Shown: one piece after another, positions 54,473-64,000 of the stretch | Position numbering within the stretch: the first letter of the stretch is position 1 | Layout of the letters: the number at the start of each line of letters is the position of its first letter | Source of the DNA: Chaenocephalus aceratus | Taxonomy: Eukaryota > Chordata > Actinopteri > Perciformes > Channichthyidae | Direction of reading: 5' to 3' | Assembly (NCBI GenBank): GCA_023974075.1 | Contig: CM043800.1 | Span: forward strand, 8,349,982 to 8,413,981 | DNA: 64,000 nt | Translations under genes and position numbers: made by a program | Notes under the pieces: generated by a model | What the model was told of the DNA's origin: nothing | The model's database searches: none | The model's input: only the letters and a program-made list of their open reading frames with translations

Positions 54473-57400
54473 TCACACAGAAGGCTTGGTTTACCTGACG
54501 TTCAGATGTGTGTATGCACTGTGTTTACCTGCAGGGAGAAAGCGATGTAGATAGCCACTGACCCTGTTACAGTTCCAAGGCCGAGAAATGTTCCGGAGTC
54601 GCTGTCAAACAAACGGTTCAAGTTCAAATGTGAGCTGGAAGTTAAAGAGGATTTCATCCTAAAAAAGTCTGATTAACCTTTCCAAACAAAATGACACTTT
54701 AAAGCAGTGGTTCTCAACTGGTGGGTCGCGACACACCCGTTTCCAGTGGGTCGCAGATGTGTGAGTGAAGAAAAAGAAAGGTTACAAATAAAAATAATAT
54801 TATTTTTTTTTGGTTGGAAAAAGTCAATCTTTTATTTTGAAGGCCCGATTTTCTAACGCTCTGCATGCAGGAGGCGTTGGACTGGAAGTACCGGAGACCA
54901 TGAACGGTTTTGAAAACTTCTGTCACATAGTGATCATCTTCTCAATAAAACATGTTTTTTCGAGTCTTCTGGCCAATCAGAATCAAGATTGTTGCCGGAA
55001 GTCCCAACGGAGAATAACTAAATAAATAAAATAGTAGATGTTGTTGGTGTGTTCACACCAACAACATCTACTTTTGCTAAGTGCCATAACAAACAAGTAA
55101 ATGCCAAGATGACATTGAACACAGATTGTGGCAGGCGACTTATTCATCATAAGAACTATAATTCTAGTGACCGAGTCGAGTCTGGACACCTCTCAGCTCA
55201 TACGGACATGTTTCAATGAGTCCATAAACCCATCAGTCACCTGACTGCCAGACTGGAGATGACCTCAGAGCCGCAGGGGGCCGTCAGCATGGGCAGGAAG
55301 CTCTTTCCGTCCCACTTGGTGAGGTAGCAGGGGGGGGGTTTCCTGTCCCGTTTGTGGGGGATCTGCACGGTGTAGAGCCTCAGGGCGTCTTTTTGGTCTT
55401 CTACCTTTCCAAACCTGAAATACATTAGAACACAATGTATCGTCACTGTCAAACCCTTCTGATGGGTATGCCCAGAACAGCTGGGACGCTCTGATTTGTT
55501 GTACCTGCATGCCATGTGTCGATAAGTCTTCTCTGCTATTTGAGGCGTGGTCTCCAGCCAGTTGAGACCCATGGCCAGCTGACTGCCGCTCCACACGCTG
55601 CAGGAGAAGTCTCGGCCCACGGTCACCAGGTGCTGCGGCACCACACAAACAATAACACCGTTATCATCGTTATGCGGGTCGGGCTCAGCTCATCGGCAGC
55701 GCCGGTCTTTATTGGATATTAAACATATCAAAATGGTGTCACCTTGTTCCCTGGACTCATATCCAAGTCTTCAATCTCCCCCCCATGTGCTTTGAAGTCA
55801 TACTTCTTCTTCAGGGATGGATACTTCAGAAGGACAGACGGACAGAGTCAACACATCGATGCAAATGTCCAGGAGGGGGGTAACATTTTAATTATAAATT
55901 GAAAATGGTTTCAAACGGGCTTTCAATATTGATCATAGGAAACAAAAGCAGGGCGAGTCTTATTCTCTTCATCAAGTAAGAAAACACACACAACGCATCC
56001 TGCTTAGATATACCAGGTCTCACACTTGGTAGCATGTAGCTAATGTGAAAATGTAAATGACAATTCTATATATTATGATTCATAAATCATACAGTTGTTA
56101 CTCAATATATATTTGTTAGAAATACTCATAATATTCAAAAGCTATAAATGGCTCCAATTCTTATTTAGTATAATTGCATTGTTTGCATTTGCCTGTTGGT
56201 GGCCTCCGCCTGTCGAGAGAAACCCAGTGGAGACACTAGTGGGGACAGAATGTGGGCAGTGTTTACCTCCCACACCCGTATGTGTCCGTCGGAGCCCCCC
56301 GTCAGCAGCAGGCTCAGGTCGGGGCTGAAGCGGACCACCTTCTGGAGGGGGTCCTTGGGGTTCAGGTCTGACTGCACCTCGGCCAGCGGAGTCACAGAGA
56401 TGTGGGACGTCTCGTCCTTCGTGTCCGACTTGTCTCCAGATGCCGCCGCCGCCTCATCCTGTCCTCTCCGGTCTCCTTTCCCCCCCCGTCGCCGGGCCGT
56501 CCCCTCGCTGTTCCCCGCTGCACCGTTTATTAAATACAACGAGTCAGGTCGACGGACACTATCAAGCATGTCTTTGTTTTCAGGTCTTTATACGTGTCCT
56601 CTTTGCTTTGGCGGCAAAGACATTCTTACTTTATTCACACAGTTTTTATCTTATCATTTTTCTTTGTACAGAACAGCATGTGTCTCAATGGATACTCTGT
56701 TCATTTACAAGGCGGATGTATTTACTCACAACCGTGGCCTTGCTTTAATGTTAGCACAGTGTGATCACGTTGGATATGTCTCGCCTCACTGAATGTCCTT
56801 CTTGCTACTGCTGAAACCTAATCAGCCCATTGACGTCACCTGAGATACTACAACTGTCCTCATAGTTCTGAGAGACTCCCTCTGGTGGGCACACAGGGAT
56901 GTGAGCCTTTGCAGACCATTTACATGCACAGAAACCTACGTTACACACTACAGGAAATGGAACAGCATAACAGGGCCTCTTTAAAGAGAAATGCTGTACT
57001 GCAAAATGAAGATGCACACATCTGTGACTGCCATCAACAAATAAAAAAGTGACATAATGCATGATATTATGTCGCGTGCTTTTTGACGTGCGTGTACGGG
57101 TTTTATTTCTGACCGCAGTCCTCACCCTGCTTGTCCTCCTCTCTCTGCGAGCTGCGTCTGAACCTCATCAGGCTGCAGCTGCCGTCCTGCCCCGCGGCGA
57201 TCACTCCGTCGCCCACCGCCAGGTTCATGGTGGCACGGGTGTCCGTGTCGTGAGCGTGGAGCAGGCTGGCGCTGTACTGCTGCTCTCCAACCAGCTGCAG
57301 ATCCAGGAAGAGCTGCAAGAACACTCGAGAGTTAATACTGCAAGCTCTCGCAAGGTCATCCAGATTTCCAAACACACGCTCAGAATAACGTGTTACAGTG

Positions 57401-58632
57401 TTGACGCTTAAATGTTACTTGTGTGTTAAAAATGTACTGTATACTTGTGCAAGTTACAGGACATGCATAAAATACATATTTTGTTACGTCTACAAGAAAA
57501 ACGTTTTGTGAGTCATGTCAGCTTCATTTGATGGTTGGAAGGAGTACATATAACTAGTGTTATTCTTATACTACTATTTTATTATTTACCTGGTTATTAG
57601 TTTACAGTCACCGTGGGAACTGGTCAGTGCGGCTTGTACCCGCCACAATGTGGTTGAAGAAATAGTCAAAACCTTTACTTAAGTTAAAGTAGTAATACTA
57701 CAGTGTAGAAATACTCTGTTACAAGTACAAATCCTGCATTCAAAATAATGGTACGTACGCACAAAGTATTTAGAATCCAAATGTACTCAAAGTATTCCTT
57801 ATGCAGAATATCTCTGGACTAATTTGATCATTTTGCAGCTGGTTGGTTAGGAGGACTAAAGCTACTTGGTTACTCTCCAACACGCGTTGAGTGTGTGGCT
57901 GCTTACTGGAAACCTGGTAATATACAGTCAAACTAAGAAAATAGTTATACTGATATAGAGAGTCATTATTTATCCATGTGTATTAATTGTATCTTTTTGT
58001 CATTTGTAATTATTGATAGAAAGCTGTTAACTCTCACCAAGTTGAGCTTTGCTGCAGAAAGCCGTCATTAGGAGTTGTTTTATTCGACAGTGACTGAGAC
58101 CTGGCCCAAGGTCAATATTTGAAATGACATCTCAACTGTTGATGCTGTCAGCAGTCAGTCAACCGCCCAAAGCCTAAACACACCGACTGTGCAGAGTCAC
58201 CAGAGGAGTTTAAAAAGGGCCGGTATGAACTGGGCAAAGACATAGTCCAGAGAAGAGGAAAAAGCCCCTCACACTAATCAATACAGTTTAAGAAGAACAT
58301 GTGCAAATATGCAAATGAAGAGACCAGCTTCAGCAATGTGGCTGCTTATGCAAAAGCCCAAATCCATAATGTGTAAAGGTCCATTTCCCTGTGTCTGTCT
58401 GTGTGCATGTATCGGGCATTGCAGTGCATCGAGCTCTCAGGGCCACTTTATTATTCTTATACAGTTGAACCACCTAAACTTGACCCTCAGTACTTACCAT
58501 AGCATTCTTAATGCCCGTCTTGGAAGCCCCGCCTCCTCCTGCTGTGATCACCAGCCCTGTCCTGGGGTCCACTTTAATGGTGTATAAGGGAAAGGGGGCT
58601 CTGTACAGATCTGGCACCCTCCTCCTACCCAT
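54074..58632 (-). CDS. PREB: Prolactin regulatory element-binding protein / SEC12 (complete)
   Basis: ER-membrane guanine-nucleotide exchange factor that activates SAR1 to start COPII vesicle budding. Nine coding exons join in phase: 58498-58632, 57126-57312, 56267-56517, 55743-55823, 55505-55632, 55241-55414, 54529-54601, 54256-54415 and 54074-54168, giving 1284 nt or 427 residues (mammalian PREB is about 417). It starts [17 protein letters not shown] and has a glycine-rich [10 protein letters not shown] segment at about 33-42, conserved in this family. WD40-type blades include [15 protein letters not shown] (about 177-191), [13 protein letters not shown] and [14 protein letters not shown]. 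The low-complexity insert in exon 3 ([15 protein letters not shown]) is variable in the family. The last exon gives a membrane helix, [20 protein letters not shown], and a short lumenal end PGFI. All splice sites are GT-AG. Confidence 0.96.
54256..54415 (-). CDS. PREB: PREB exon 8
   Basis: [20 protein letters not shown], then [20 protein letters not shown]. Acceptor TGTAG, donor GTGAGT. Confidence 0.94.
54419..54470. repeat. (CA)n microsatellite in PREB intron
   Basis: CA dinucleotides with a CGCA variant start, immediately upstream (in transcript sense) of PREB exon 8. Confidence 0.95.
54529..54601 (-). CDS. PREB: PREB exon 7
   Basis: [20 protein letters not shown] and FSLQ. Acceptor TGACAG, donor GTAAAC. 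Confidence 0.94.
54705..54790. mobile_element. hAT MITE terminal fragment
   Basis: CAGTGGTTCTCAACTGGTGG followed by GTCGCGAC is a widespread hAT MITE terminus. No matching right end was found in this intron. Confidence 0.5.
55034..55071. repeat. 38-bp near-perfect palindrome in PREB intron
   Basis: GTAGATGTTGTTGGTGTG, then TT, then its exact reverse complement. It lies between exons 7 and 6. Confidence 0.92.
55241..55414 (-). CDS. PREB: PREB exon 6
   Basis: [20 protein letters not shown], then [17 protein letters not shown] and EVISSLAV. Acceptor TTTCAG, donor GTGACT. Confidence 0.95.
55505..55632 (-). CDS. PREB: PREB exon 5
   Basis: [20 protein letters not shown] followed by KTYRHMACR. 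Acceptor GCCGCAG, donor GTACAA. Confidence 0.94.
55743..55823 (-). CDS. PREB: PREB exon 4
   Basis: 27 codons: [20 protein letters not shown] and DMSPGNK. Acceptor CTGAAG, donor GTGACA. Confidence 0.93.
56267..56517 (-). CDS. PREB: PREB exon 3 (linker and first blade)
   Basis: Low-complexity charged linker, then [20 protein letters not shown] and HIRVWE. Acceptor GTGCAG, donor GTAAAC. Confidence 0.95.
56810..56995. repeat. Degenerate MITE fragment in PREB intron
   Basis: Contains GAGACTCCCTCTGG and ACATGCACAGAAACCTACG, related to 25005-25070. It ends CAGGGCCTCTTTAA, like the TTAA MITEs. Confidence 0.4.
57126..57312 (-). CDS. PREB: PREB exon 2 (coding)
   Basis: Reads [20 protein letters not shown], then [17 protein letters not shown]. 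Acceptor CTTGCAG, donor GTGAGG. Confidence 0.94.
57313..58497 (-). other. PREB intron 1 (coding), no further exon seen
   Basis: Intronic sequence between the first two coding exons. No nested gene or delimited element recognised. Confidence 0.5.
58498..58632 (-). CDS. PREB: PREB exon with start codon
   Basis: ATG at 58632. Ends ...TGIKNAM in phase 0 before donor GTAAGTA. The same exon extends 5' to an acceptor AG at 58688-58689, so 58633-58687 is 5' UTR; it contains a short upstream frame (ATGCAGCAG... ending TGA). Confidence 0.95.
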
Positions 58633-59034
58633 CGTCGCTGTGCACGTCACTCACACGTCTTCATAAAACTGCTGCATCCAAGCACACCTGCAGGAAGACA
58701 GAGTGTTAGTTAATCATGTGTCATCATCAGGGTTTCTGCCCCGTTACTTCTCCGCTGTTTTCTTGTCCCAGCCCGACTGTATACAGTTAAATCGACCGGA
58801 CTTCTTTCTGCAGATGTGAGCGTCCTTAACAACGGTCAATAAGTCCTTGCTGCACATTATCCCTTACATGTTTCCATCTTAAGCTTTGTTAGTTTCGTAA
58901 CGGACGTAATGTAACAGTTGTAACGGTTGTAGCTGTTCTCAGACGCGGAGGGATACTGACTTGTTGTGAAAAGTACTACAATTCTACCCGTGGTATACGC
59001 TCATCATATCACGGCTAAGAACCAATCAGATTGT

Positions 59035-59310
59035 TACATCCATAACATTCTGCTACTTAGTAATTATTTATCTATTTCCTAATATATCATTCAAATAGCT
59101 TGCATATATAGACTCTTATTTCACTTCTTTTTTTTTTAAACTATTCCTTTCTTTTTGCAGTTACTTTTAATATTTACTTGCACTATATTTTTCTGTAATA
59201 TTGTGTTGCACTGTTGGAGAAGCCTGTGACTTAAGAATGCCATCGACATAACTACTCTGTAGCTATGGTTGCATGACTAATCAAGAACCTTGAACCTTGA
59301 GATTGCTTTA
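59035..59310 (+). repeat. LINE 3' tail fragment in PREB 5' intron
   Basis: Closely related to 20400-20580: TGCTACTTAG, ATATAGACTCTTATT and GTTGCACTGTTGGAGAAGCC. The copy runs on to TCAAGAACCTTGAACCTTGA. Confidence 0.6.
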
Positions 59311-60130
59311 TTTGACTTGTCTGTTTTATAATTAGTAACTTACAGCCCTAGTCTAGTGTAAAATAATGCTATGAGCGTTGAACCCGAGTAGTAAGACTTG
59401 GAGTTTGTGGGGATCAAAATGAATCAAATGGGTGATCCCCAATATGTGGTTTATAAATGGAGGAGTACAAGTCAGCTGTTTAGTTGAGGGTGGTCCCACT
59501 GATGTGTTATGAAAAGTCACACTGGAACAGCTGATATTCTGCATTCGGAAACTTGATCCTTACTGGAGTTTTTTAGGCTGATTTATATTAAGAGTTCATA
59601 CTTCTATAATAATTCATAATCAGATGAAATGCTTTGAATAAACTCATAACCAAGATAAATAGTGACTGTTGTGTTGCACTGCACTAGCTTCTGCTTGACC
59701 TGATCAACTGGGAGAATAATCCTATGACATTCTGTGACCATTAATGTTAATCAGGGAGTAAACAACAATACATGCCTTTGCAAGAGAATGTAAGATATAT
59801 TAAGGAATAAGGCTACGTGATTTTAAATGACACGTCTTATTTAGATTTGTTGTATCTCTTTGCTTTATGTTGAGCAGCTTTCCTCATCGAGCTATGAAGC
59901 ATATGAGCTAATTGTAGTGCTCAGCAGATAACATAACAAACACTGTCAACACCATAGGGTAAATACGAATCTAACACTATAAATATAAAAGCATTTGTTT
60001 TCCACAATAACGTAAAAAAGCGTAATGACACCCGTTAAATGTGTCAAATACGATATAAATACCGTGTAGCTGTACAGTAAGCTACTGGCTGCTATTAGCT
60101 CCTGCCGGTGGTTGATAAAGAGTCCCCTAC
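59311..60130 (-). other. PREB 5' intron, no gene seen
   Basis: AT-rich noncoding sequence between the likely noncoding first exon and the start-codon exon. Confidence 0.4.
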
Positions 60131-60290
60131 CTGTGCAATAGGCTCGGTTCGTCTTCCTTTGTTATCAGACAGCTAACTTAGCACCCAACTGTTGGATTTC
60201 ATATTGGTCTGTCAATGTTAAAGGCTTGTGAAGAAGGGGAACATCAAGAGGTTCTGGCTACATGCTACCTCCACTCAACAGCCACTTCCT
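60131..60290 (-). other. PREB: Putative noncoding first exon of PREB
   Basis: On the - strand CTATTGCACAG is followed by GTAGGG at 60130, a good donor that could splice to the acceptor at 58688-58689. The upstream boundary is unknown. Confidence 0.4.
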
Positions 60291-60296
60291 GACCTA

Positions 60297-60329
60297 CACG
60301 TCAGCAGCATGCAGTGCGTTCTGACGTCA
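60297..60329 (-). promoter_or_regulatory. PREB: CRE and UPRE-like sites in PREB promoter
   Basis: A palindromic CRE, TGACGTCA, lies at 60322-60329. TGACGTG on the - strand (60297-60303) resembles the core bound by XBP1/ATF6. Position just upstream of the putative first exon fits a promoter. SEC12 is a secretory-pathway gene, so ER-stress control is plausible but inferred. Confidence 0.4.
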
Positions 60330-61202
60330 CCACAACATTGCAAAAGTTGTAATCTTCTTCTGTGGTGTTAACGGCAGATGGGATCTTTTATGATGCGTTG
60401 CTGCCATCTTCTGGAGGTAATCCATCACTGCAGCCTCTCCATTTAGATCAAGGCAGCGCCATATAGATAGAAGAGTTACGACAACGGAAGTCCAAAAACG
60501 GTTATCGTCACGTGGTTCATGCAGACGAGGATCGTTCTCCGGAAGTTCATGGCGGGCAATGTGAATGCATTGATAACAGGAGATAGAACTACGATTTTTG
60601 GTAATTATTAGTGAATAAAGGTTTTGATTTGCAATATGTATGCAACAAATCGATATGTGTATGTATTTACATCAATATGTTTTAAAAAATAAAATCGAAT
60701 TTGCTCATATTAAGTGATAATATTGGGATTAGTGTGAACAACTAGTTTACATGTTACTAACAGTGCCTTGGTTAAAGAGCCTGTTGCTGTTTATTTATAG
60801 CTTTGAATTCTTTCAAACCAATATTATCTTCTTAAACTTGTATGGTAGTCAGGAGCATCACTTTCTAATGTTTATTGATACATTTAGAGGGAGGGGATCT
60901 AAAGTAATGCTTTAAAATTCAGATTGGATTCATTTCTACCATTTTCTTAAATTCATGGTAGTTTCAGTAACCCCCTGGTAATTGACGCAAGTTATCTAAA
61001 TGACTAATGTCATCTTTACGGCTTTCAGAAAGGACAGGTGACCGACAGGTCAAAGGACTAGCAGCAGCAGCAGGACTAGCAGCATATGATGATGATGTTA
61101 AATGTGTTGTTTTAGGAACATCCATTGCAAATACATGGAATTCAATAAACATTGAATAGCATATCATGCAATTTGTCGGTGCCTTTTCCTCCGTGTTGTA
61201 CT

Positions 61203-61319
61203 GGTTTGCTGTGCTGCCTCCTAGTAGCCACCATGGTTTGATGTGCTGCCTCCTAGTCGCCACCATGGTTTGCTGTGCTGCCTCCTAGTCGCCACCATGG
61301 TTTGCTGTGCTGCCTGGGG
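61203..61319 (+). repeat. 32-bp tandem repeat carrying start codons
   Basis: Three full units (61203-61234, 61235-61266, 61267-61298) and a partial fourth. Each unit ends CCACCAT and the next begins GG, recreating an optimal CCACCATGG start context three times. Confidence 0.95.
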
Positions 61320-61446
61320 ATGCTCAAATCGCTCAGAGAAAGGAGTACGAATGTACGGCTTCCCCACTGACACAGAGCGGAGGAAAAAATGGCTGGCTCA
61401 AGTCAGCAGGAGCAATTTCACGACCAACAGCAACAAAATATGTGAT
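61297..61446 (+). CDS. THAP-type zinc-finger exon (partial protein)
   Basis: DNA-binding C2CH THAP module. From ATG at 61297: MVCCAAWGCSNRSEKG, then MYGFPTDTERRKKWLAQVSR and ICD, matching the C-x4-C start, the RxFPxD-like segment and the invariant Trp of THAP domains. The last Cys lies just before a donor GTAATT at 61447, where the ICxxHF motif of THAP proteins would normally continue in the next exon. No following exon with the C-terminal HF and AVPTIF motifs was found. The three upstream start codons made by the 32-bp repeat precede it in other frames. Confidence 0.6.
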
Positions 61447-61522
61447 GTAATTATATACAAACACTGCATTTGCACTTTTTCACAAAACGAAAACCACACC
61501 ATTAGGAAAGCTTAATGTTTTG

Positions 61523-62184
61523 TTTAATACAAAAAAACAGGGAAAGTTGAGACTCAGGGTGAGGGTCTCAGTGCAGGTATTCAGGCTCCATTGAATCCCC
61601 CTCTGGTTCTTGTGCTGAAAGAGGGAGTAACAGACAGGAGAAAGGGTTATACACACACAGCACACCTATTGGATGGGAAATGCCTTGGGGAGATAAGGTG
61701 TTTACTTATATAAAACAGTAGTATTAAACTTACCTTGTGTTTTCACTCTCACTTAAGTCCCTCTCCCTTTGCCATCAATCCAAAATCAGCTGAGCTGCAA
61801 CATTATACAGACAGGTAATAATCAACAGAATCACAAGGACACAATATGGCTCTGCTAAAAACACTCACTCTTACACGCACCAAAGTTATATTTATCTAAT
61901 ATTTAACTCCCTCCACCCCCGCATACAATCCCGTTTAGAAGCCCCTCTTCTCTAATTCAACATGTTGGACGAAATGACATTAAGAGAACGAAATTTACAA
62001 TTAAAAGGCTGTTCAACGTGTGTTGCTAACTTGCTTCGGTATGCTAGCTTAATCTGTTATCTGTAAACGTTCCCTAAATCTACTAATTTAGGGATAATCC
62101 ACTGACATCCTTTAATACACATGTTCATTTGAATCAGATGTACTGATAATATCCGCAATATAAATCTTTAAACTTCTTCTTACC
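61523..62184 (-). ncRNA. Possible spliced antisense transcript in the THAP element
   Basis: On the - strand good splice sites line up: donor GTAAGAAG after 62184, acceptor and donor around 61794-61734 (GTTGCAG / GTAAGTTT), acceptor CTTTCAG before 61614, then an ATTAAA (61523-61528). No frame stays open through all three, so coding is doubtful. RNA data would be needed to show it exists. Confidence 0.3.
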
Positions 62185-62537
62185 TTTAAAAGTCCGTCAC
62201 GAACGGTCTATTATGCTGCAACTCCACAGCTCTGCTAGCCTTGGCGCTAACTTCCGGGGAACGATTGAGAGGCTCCACGATCCGCCATTGCTGTAAAAAA
62301 GTGGTCCATTGGAGTGAACGGAGATGTCGTAACTCTTCTATTAAATGGCTCTGGATCAGGGGTGTACAAAACATTTTCACTGAGGGCCGCATACAGAAAA
62401 ATATACTAAGGGCCACTCAGGTCAGGTATTATTTCGCCTCATAAGTCAAGTTAAAAGTTAGCAAAATCAATCAAATGTAGGTAAATAATTCTTGATAATT
62501 CAATATGCTTAAAAAATCAGCCTACTGTACATCCAGC

Positions 62538-63252
62538 CAGTGGCGGCGCCAGGGTATGGCTGGGGTTAGGCTACAGCCATATCAAGAAATGGCGTAGCCC
62601 CACCTTAGCCCCAGCATGACAAATGATGTTAAAGTGAGCACATTAAATTAAATAATAAGCAAAATGCTAAATGTTGAGAAAACGGCTTGCGAAAATATAC
62701 GGGTCGTGTCCACAACACAGAAACTGATCCTGCAACAAGTGCACTTTTCTGATGGTCGAGACCATTCGGGCTTATGCTAGAAGAGGGGTGCAAGCAAGTA
62801 GTGGGGGAGTTTTATACACTAAAGGTGTGAAAATTCTCTGGCGTTATAATTTCAGCACGGCCGCGGTCAGATCAAAATGCCTCCGAATGCAATTTGAATA
62901 GACCTACAGCCAACGAAACGTTGGATCCTCGTCATGCCTTACTGATTGAGATCAATCGGAACCGCCATTCAGTATCCCTATTGGATCTTCAACGTGTAGG
63001 CTACTATCATACGTCACGTTCACAGTGATCCCTTTTTATTTACTAATAAGACAAATGTGCCGTTTTATTTCATACAATTCCATTTTGATTGAGACAGGGA
63101 AATAATCTAAACCTCACGCGTGGCGTTTCACTGTCAAGGGGGGCGATATAGCGTGTATGTAATTACATTGCAAATACTGACTTGAGCCCCACCACTGTAT
63201 GGGTTAGCCCTACCATTGATTACCCAACGAAAATACTCTGGCGCCGCCACTG
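62538..63252. mobile_element. MITE with CAGTGGCGGCGCCAG termini
   Basis: Inverted termini CAGTGGCGGCGCCAGGGTA and CTCTGGCGCCGCCACTG. Interior noncoding with GGTTAGG/TTAGCCC words. Inserted in the hAT element. Target duplicate not recognised. Confidence 0.7.
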
Positions 63253-63652
63253 CCAACATCACAGCTTTCCAATAACGTTTAATTTATTTAGTTACAAAAA
63301 GTGTTGGCAGCTCATTCTTTAAAACAGAAGCTGGTGCTTCAAAGCCCCGTATAAAGGGGGGAATACGCAGAAATAGAAACGGTATATTTCTAACTTGTTA
63401 TGCAAACTAAGATTTGTTAGAAAATGTTTTCCACTTTAATTGACTGAATGTATGATGCTTATTAAAACTGACATATGTTGAATACTGTATAATATATTTA
63501 ACATTATATTTAAGAAGTATAAGACAAGCACAAGTTTCATGTGTGGGACATATTCCATTATAGCCTACTTTTAGAATTTGCTGCGGGCCGATAAAAAAAT
63601 GACCATGGGCTGCGGTTGGCCACCTGATCGTATGGGCACCCCTGAGTTAGAT

Positions 63653-64000
63653 CCCATTTCCAAAGCGGTGCCTCTCAAACAAGTCAAACAACTATATATT
63701 TTTATTTTTATTTCACTCTACTCCTGAAGCTTTTTATTGATGTTTCTGTTAACTTAATTGTAGTTACCATCACTTATCTTTCTGCCCCATAATACTGTAG
63801 GTATTGAACTATTGGTTAAAACATTTATTAATCCAATACAACTTTTTTTATCTACTGATACTTGTACTTTACTTGAGTATTTCAATGTTATGCTACTTTG
63901 TACTTCTACTCCACTACAATTCAGAGGTAAATAGTTAACTTTTACTCCACTACATGTATTTAATACCTTAGTTACTTCACAGATCTGGATGAATAATGTG
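63653..64000. other. AT-rich end of window, no gene seen
   Basis: Contains ACTTTTACTCCACTACA and TACTTGAGTATTTC, words common in a fish repeat, but no boundaries were identified. Confidence 0.35.

Larger units (their letters stand above)
60454..62353 (+). mobile_element. THAP-exon-bearing transposon, P-element-like
   Basis: Inverted termini of about 29 bp: left starts CAGCGCCATATAGATAGAAG, right (complement) starts CAGAGCCATTTAATAGAAGA, both continuing GTTACGACA. They are flanked by GATCAAGG (60446-60453) and GATCAGGG (62354-62361), seven of eight identical. The interior has a + strand THAP zinc-finger exon and promoter-like ETS motifs (CCGGAAGT) near both ends. No catalytic domain is present, so it is nonautonomous. 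THAP plus 8-bp duplication suggests the P superfamily; hAT remains possible. Confidence 0.6.
60441..63652. mobile_element. hAT element split by a THAP-bearing element and a MITE
   Basis: Outer 8-bp duplicates ATTTAGAT (60441-60448) and AGTTAGAT (63645-63652) match at seven of eight. The hAT proper is 60449-60453 plus 62357-63644, with tips CAGGGGTGT and GGGCACCCCTG and the conserved GAGGGCCGCATACAGAAAAA. A 1.9 kb element sits in its first bases and a MITE at 62538-63252. No transposase remains. Confidence 0.65.

Noticed and set aside
61203..61319. Tandem repeat considered as CRISPR-like
   Set aside because: Units are contiguous with no spacers, only three copies, in a vertebrate genome. It is a simple tandem duplication of the start-codon region.

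Overview
This window looks like chromosomal DNA of a teleost fish, probably a spiny-rayed (percomorph) species; that is an inference. It holds vertebrate-type split genes with GT-AG introns, long (AC)n/(GT)n microsatellites and an unusually rich, layered set of fish-type transposons: Tc1, hAT, PIF/Harbinger, piggyBac-like TTAA MITEs, L1, a CR1/L2 LINE, DIRS-like elements and tRNA-SINEs. No bacterial operon, CRISPR array or classical tRNA/rRNA gene was seen.

Two host genes are well supported. LYPLAL1 (lysophospholipase-like 1, a serine hydrolase) lies on the + strand, with exons at 2503-2602, 2855-3025, 7000-7115 and 10330-10569. Its first exon was not found and probably lies upstream of the window. 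The exon 2/3 junction is one base out of frame as read here. PREB (SEC12, the ER-membrane exchange factor for SAR1) lies on the - strand. All nine coding exons, 58632 down to 54074, can be joined in phase into a 427-residue WD40 protein with a C-terminal membrane anchor. A likely noncoding first exon and promoter sit near 60131-60330.

The 43 kb between the two genes is almost entirely mobile DNA. Many insertions can be resolved because their target-site duplications (TSDs) survive. (1) A 3.8 kb fold-back element at 17658-21470 has inverted repeats of about 765 bp and a perfect 8-bp TSD. (2) An L1 at 26907-31589 (- strand) has a 19-bp TSD and carries a Harbinger MITE and a truncated Tc1 element. 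(3) A three-level nest covers about 32.6-43.1 kb: a broken LINE is split by a Harbinger-like element (33881-42324) that encodes a MADF-domain protein, and that element is itself invaded by a deleted Tc1 copy and by an apparently intact CR1/L2 LINE with both ORFs open (37415-42255). (4) A solo LTR at 44860-45544 abuts a hAT element with an 8-bp TSD. (5) Two DIRS-like remnants with inverted termini lie at about 8.1-10.1 kb (inside a LYPLAL1 intron) and 49.3-51.3 kb.

Beyond the PREB promoter, 60441-63652 is another nest: a hAT element whose left terminus was struck by a 1.9 kb element with about 29-bp inverted repeats, an 8-bp TSD and a THAP-domain exon (P-element-like architecture). The start codon of that THAP exon has been triplicated in a 32-bp tandem repeat. 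The fold-back element and the THAP element are the best candidates for undescribed systems.
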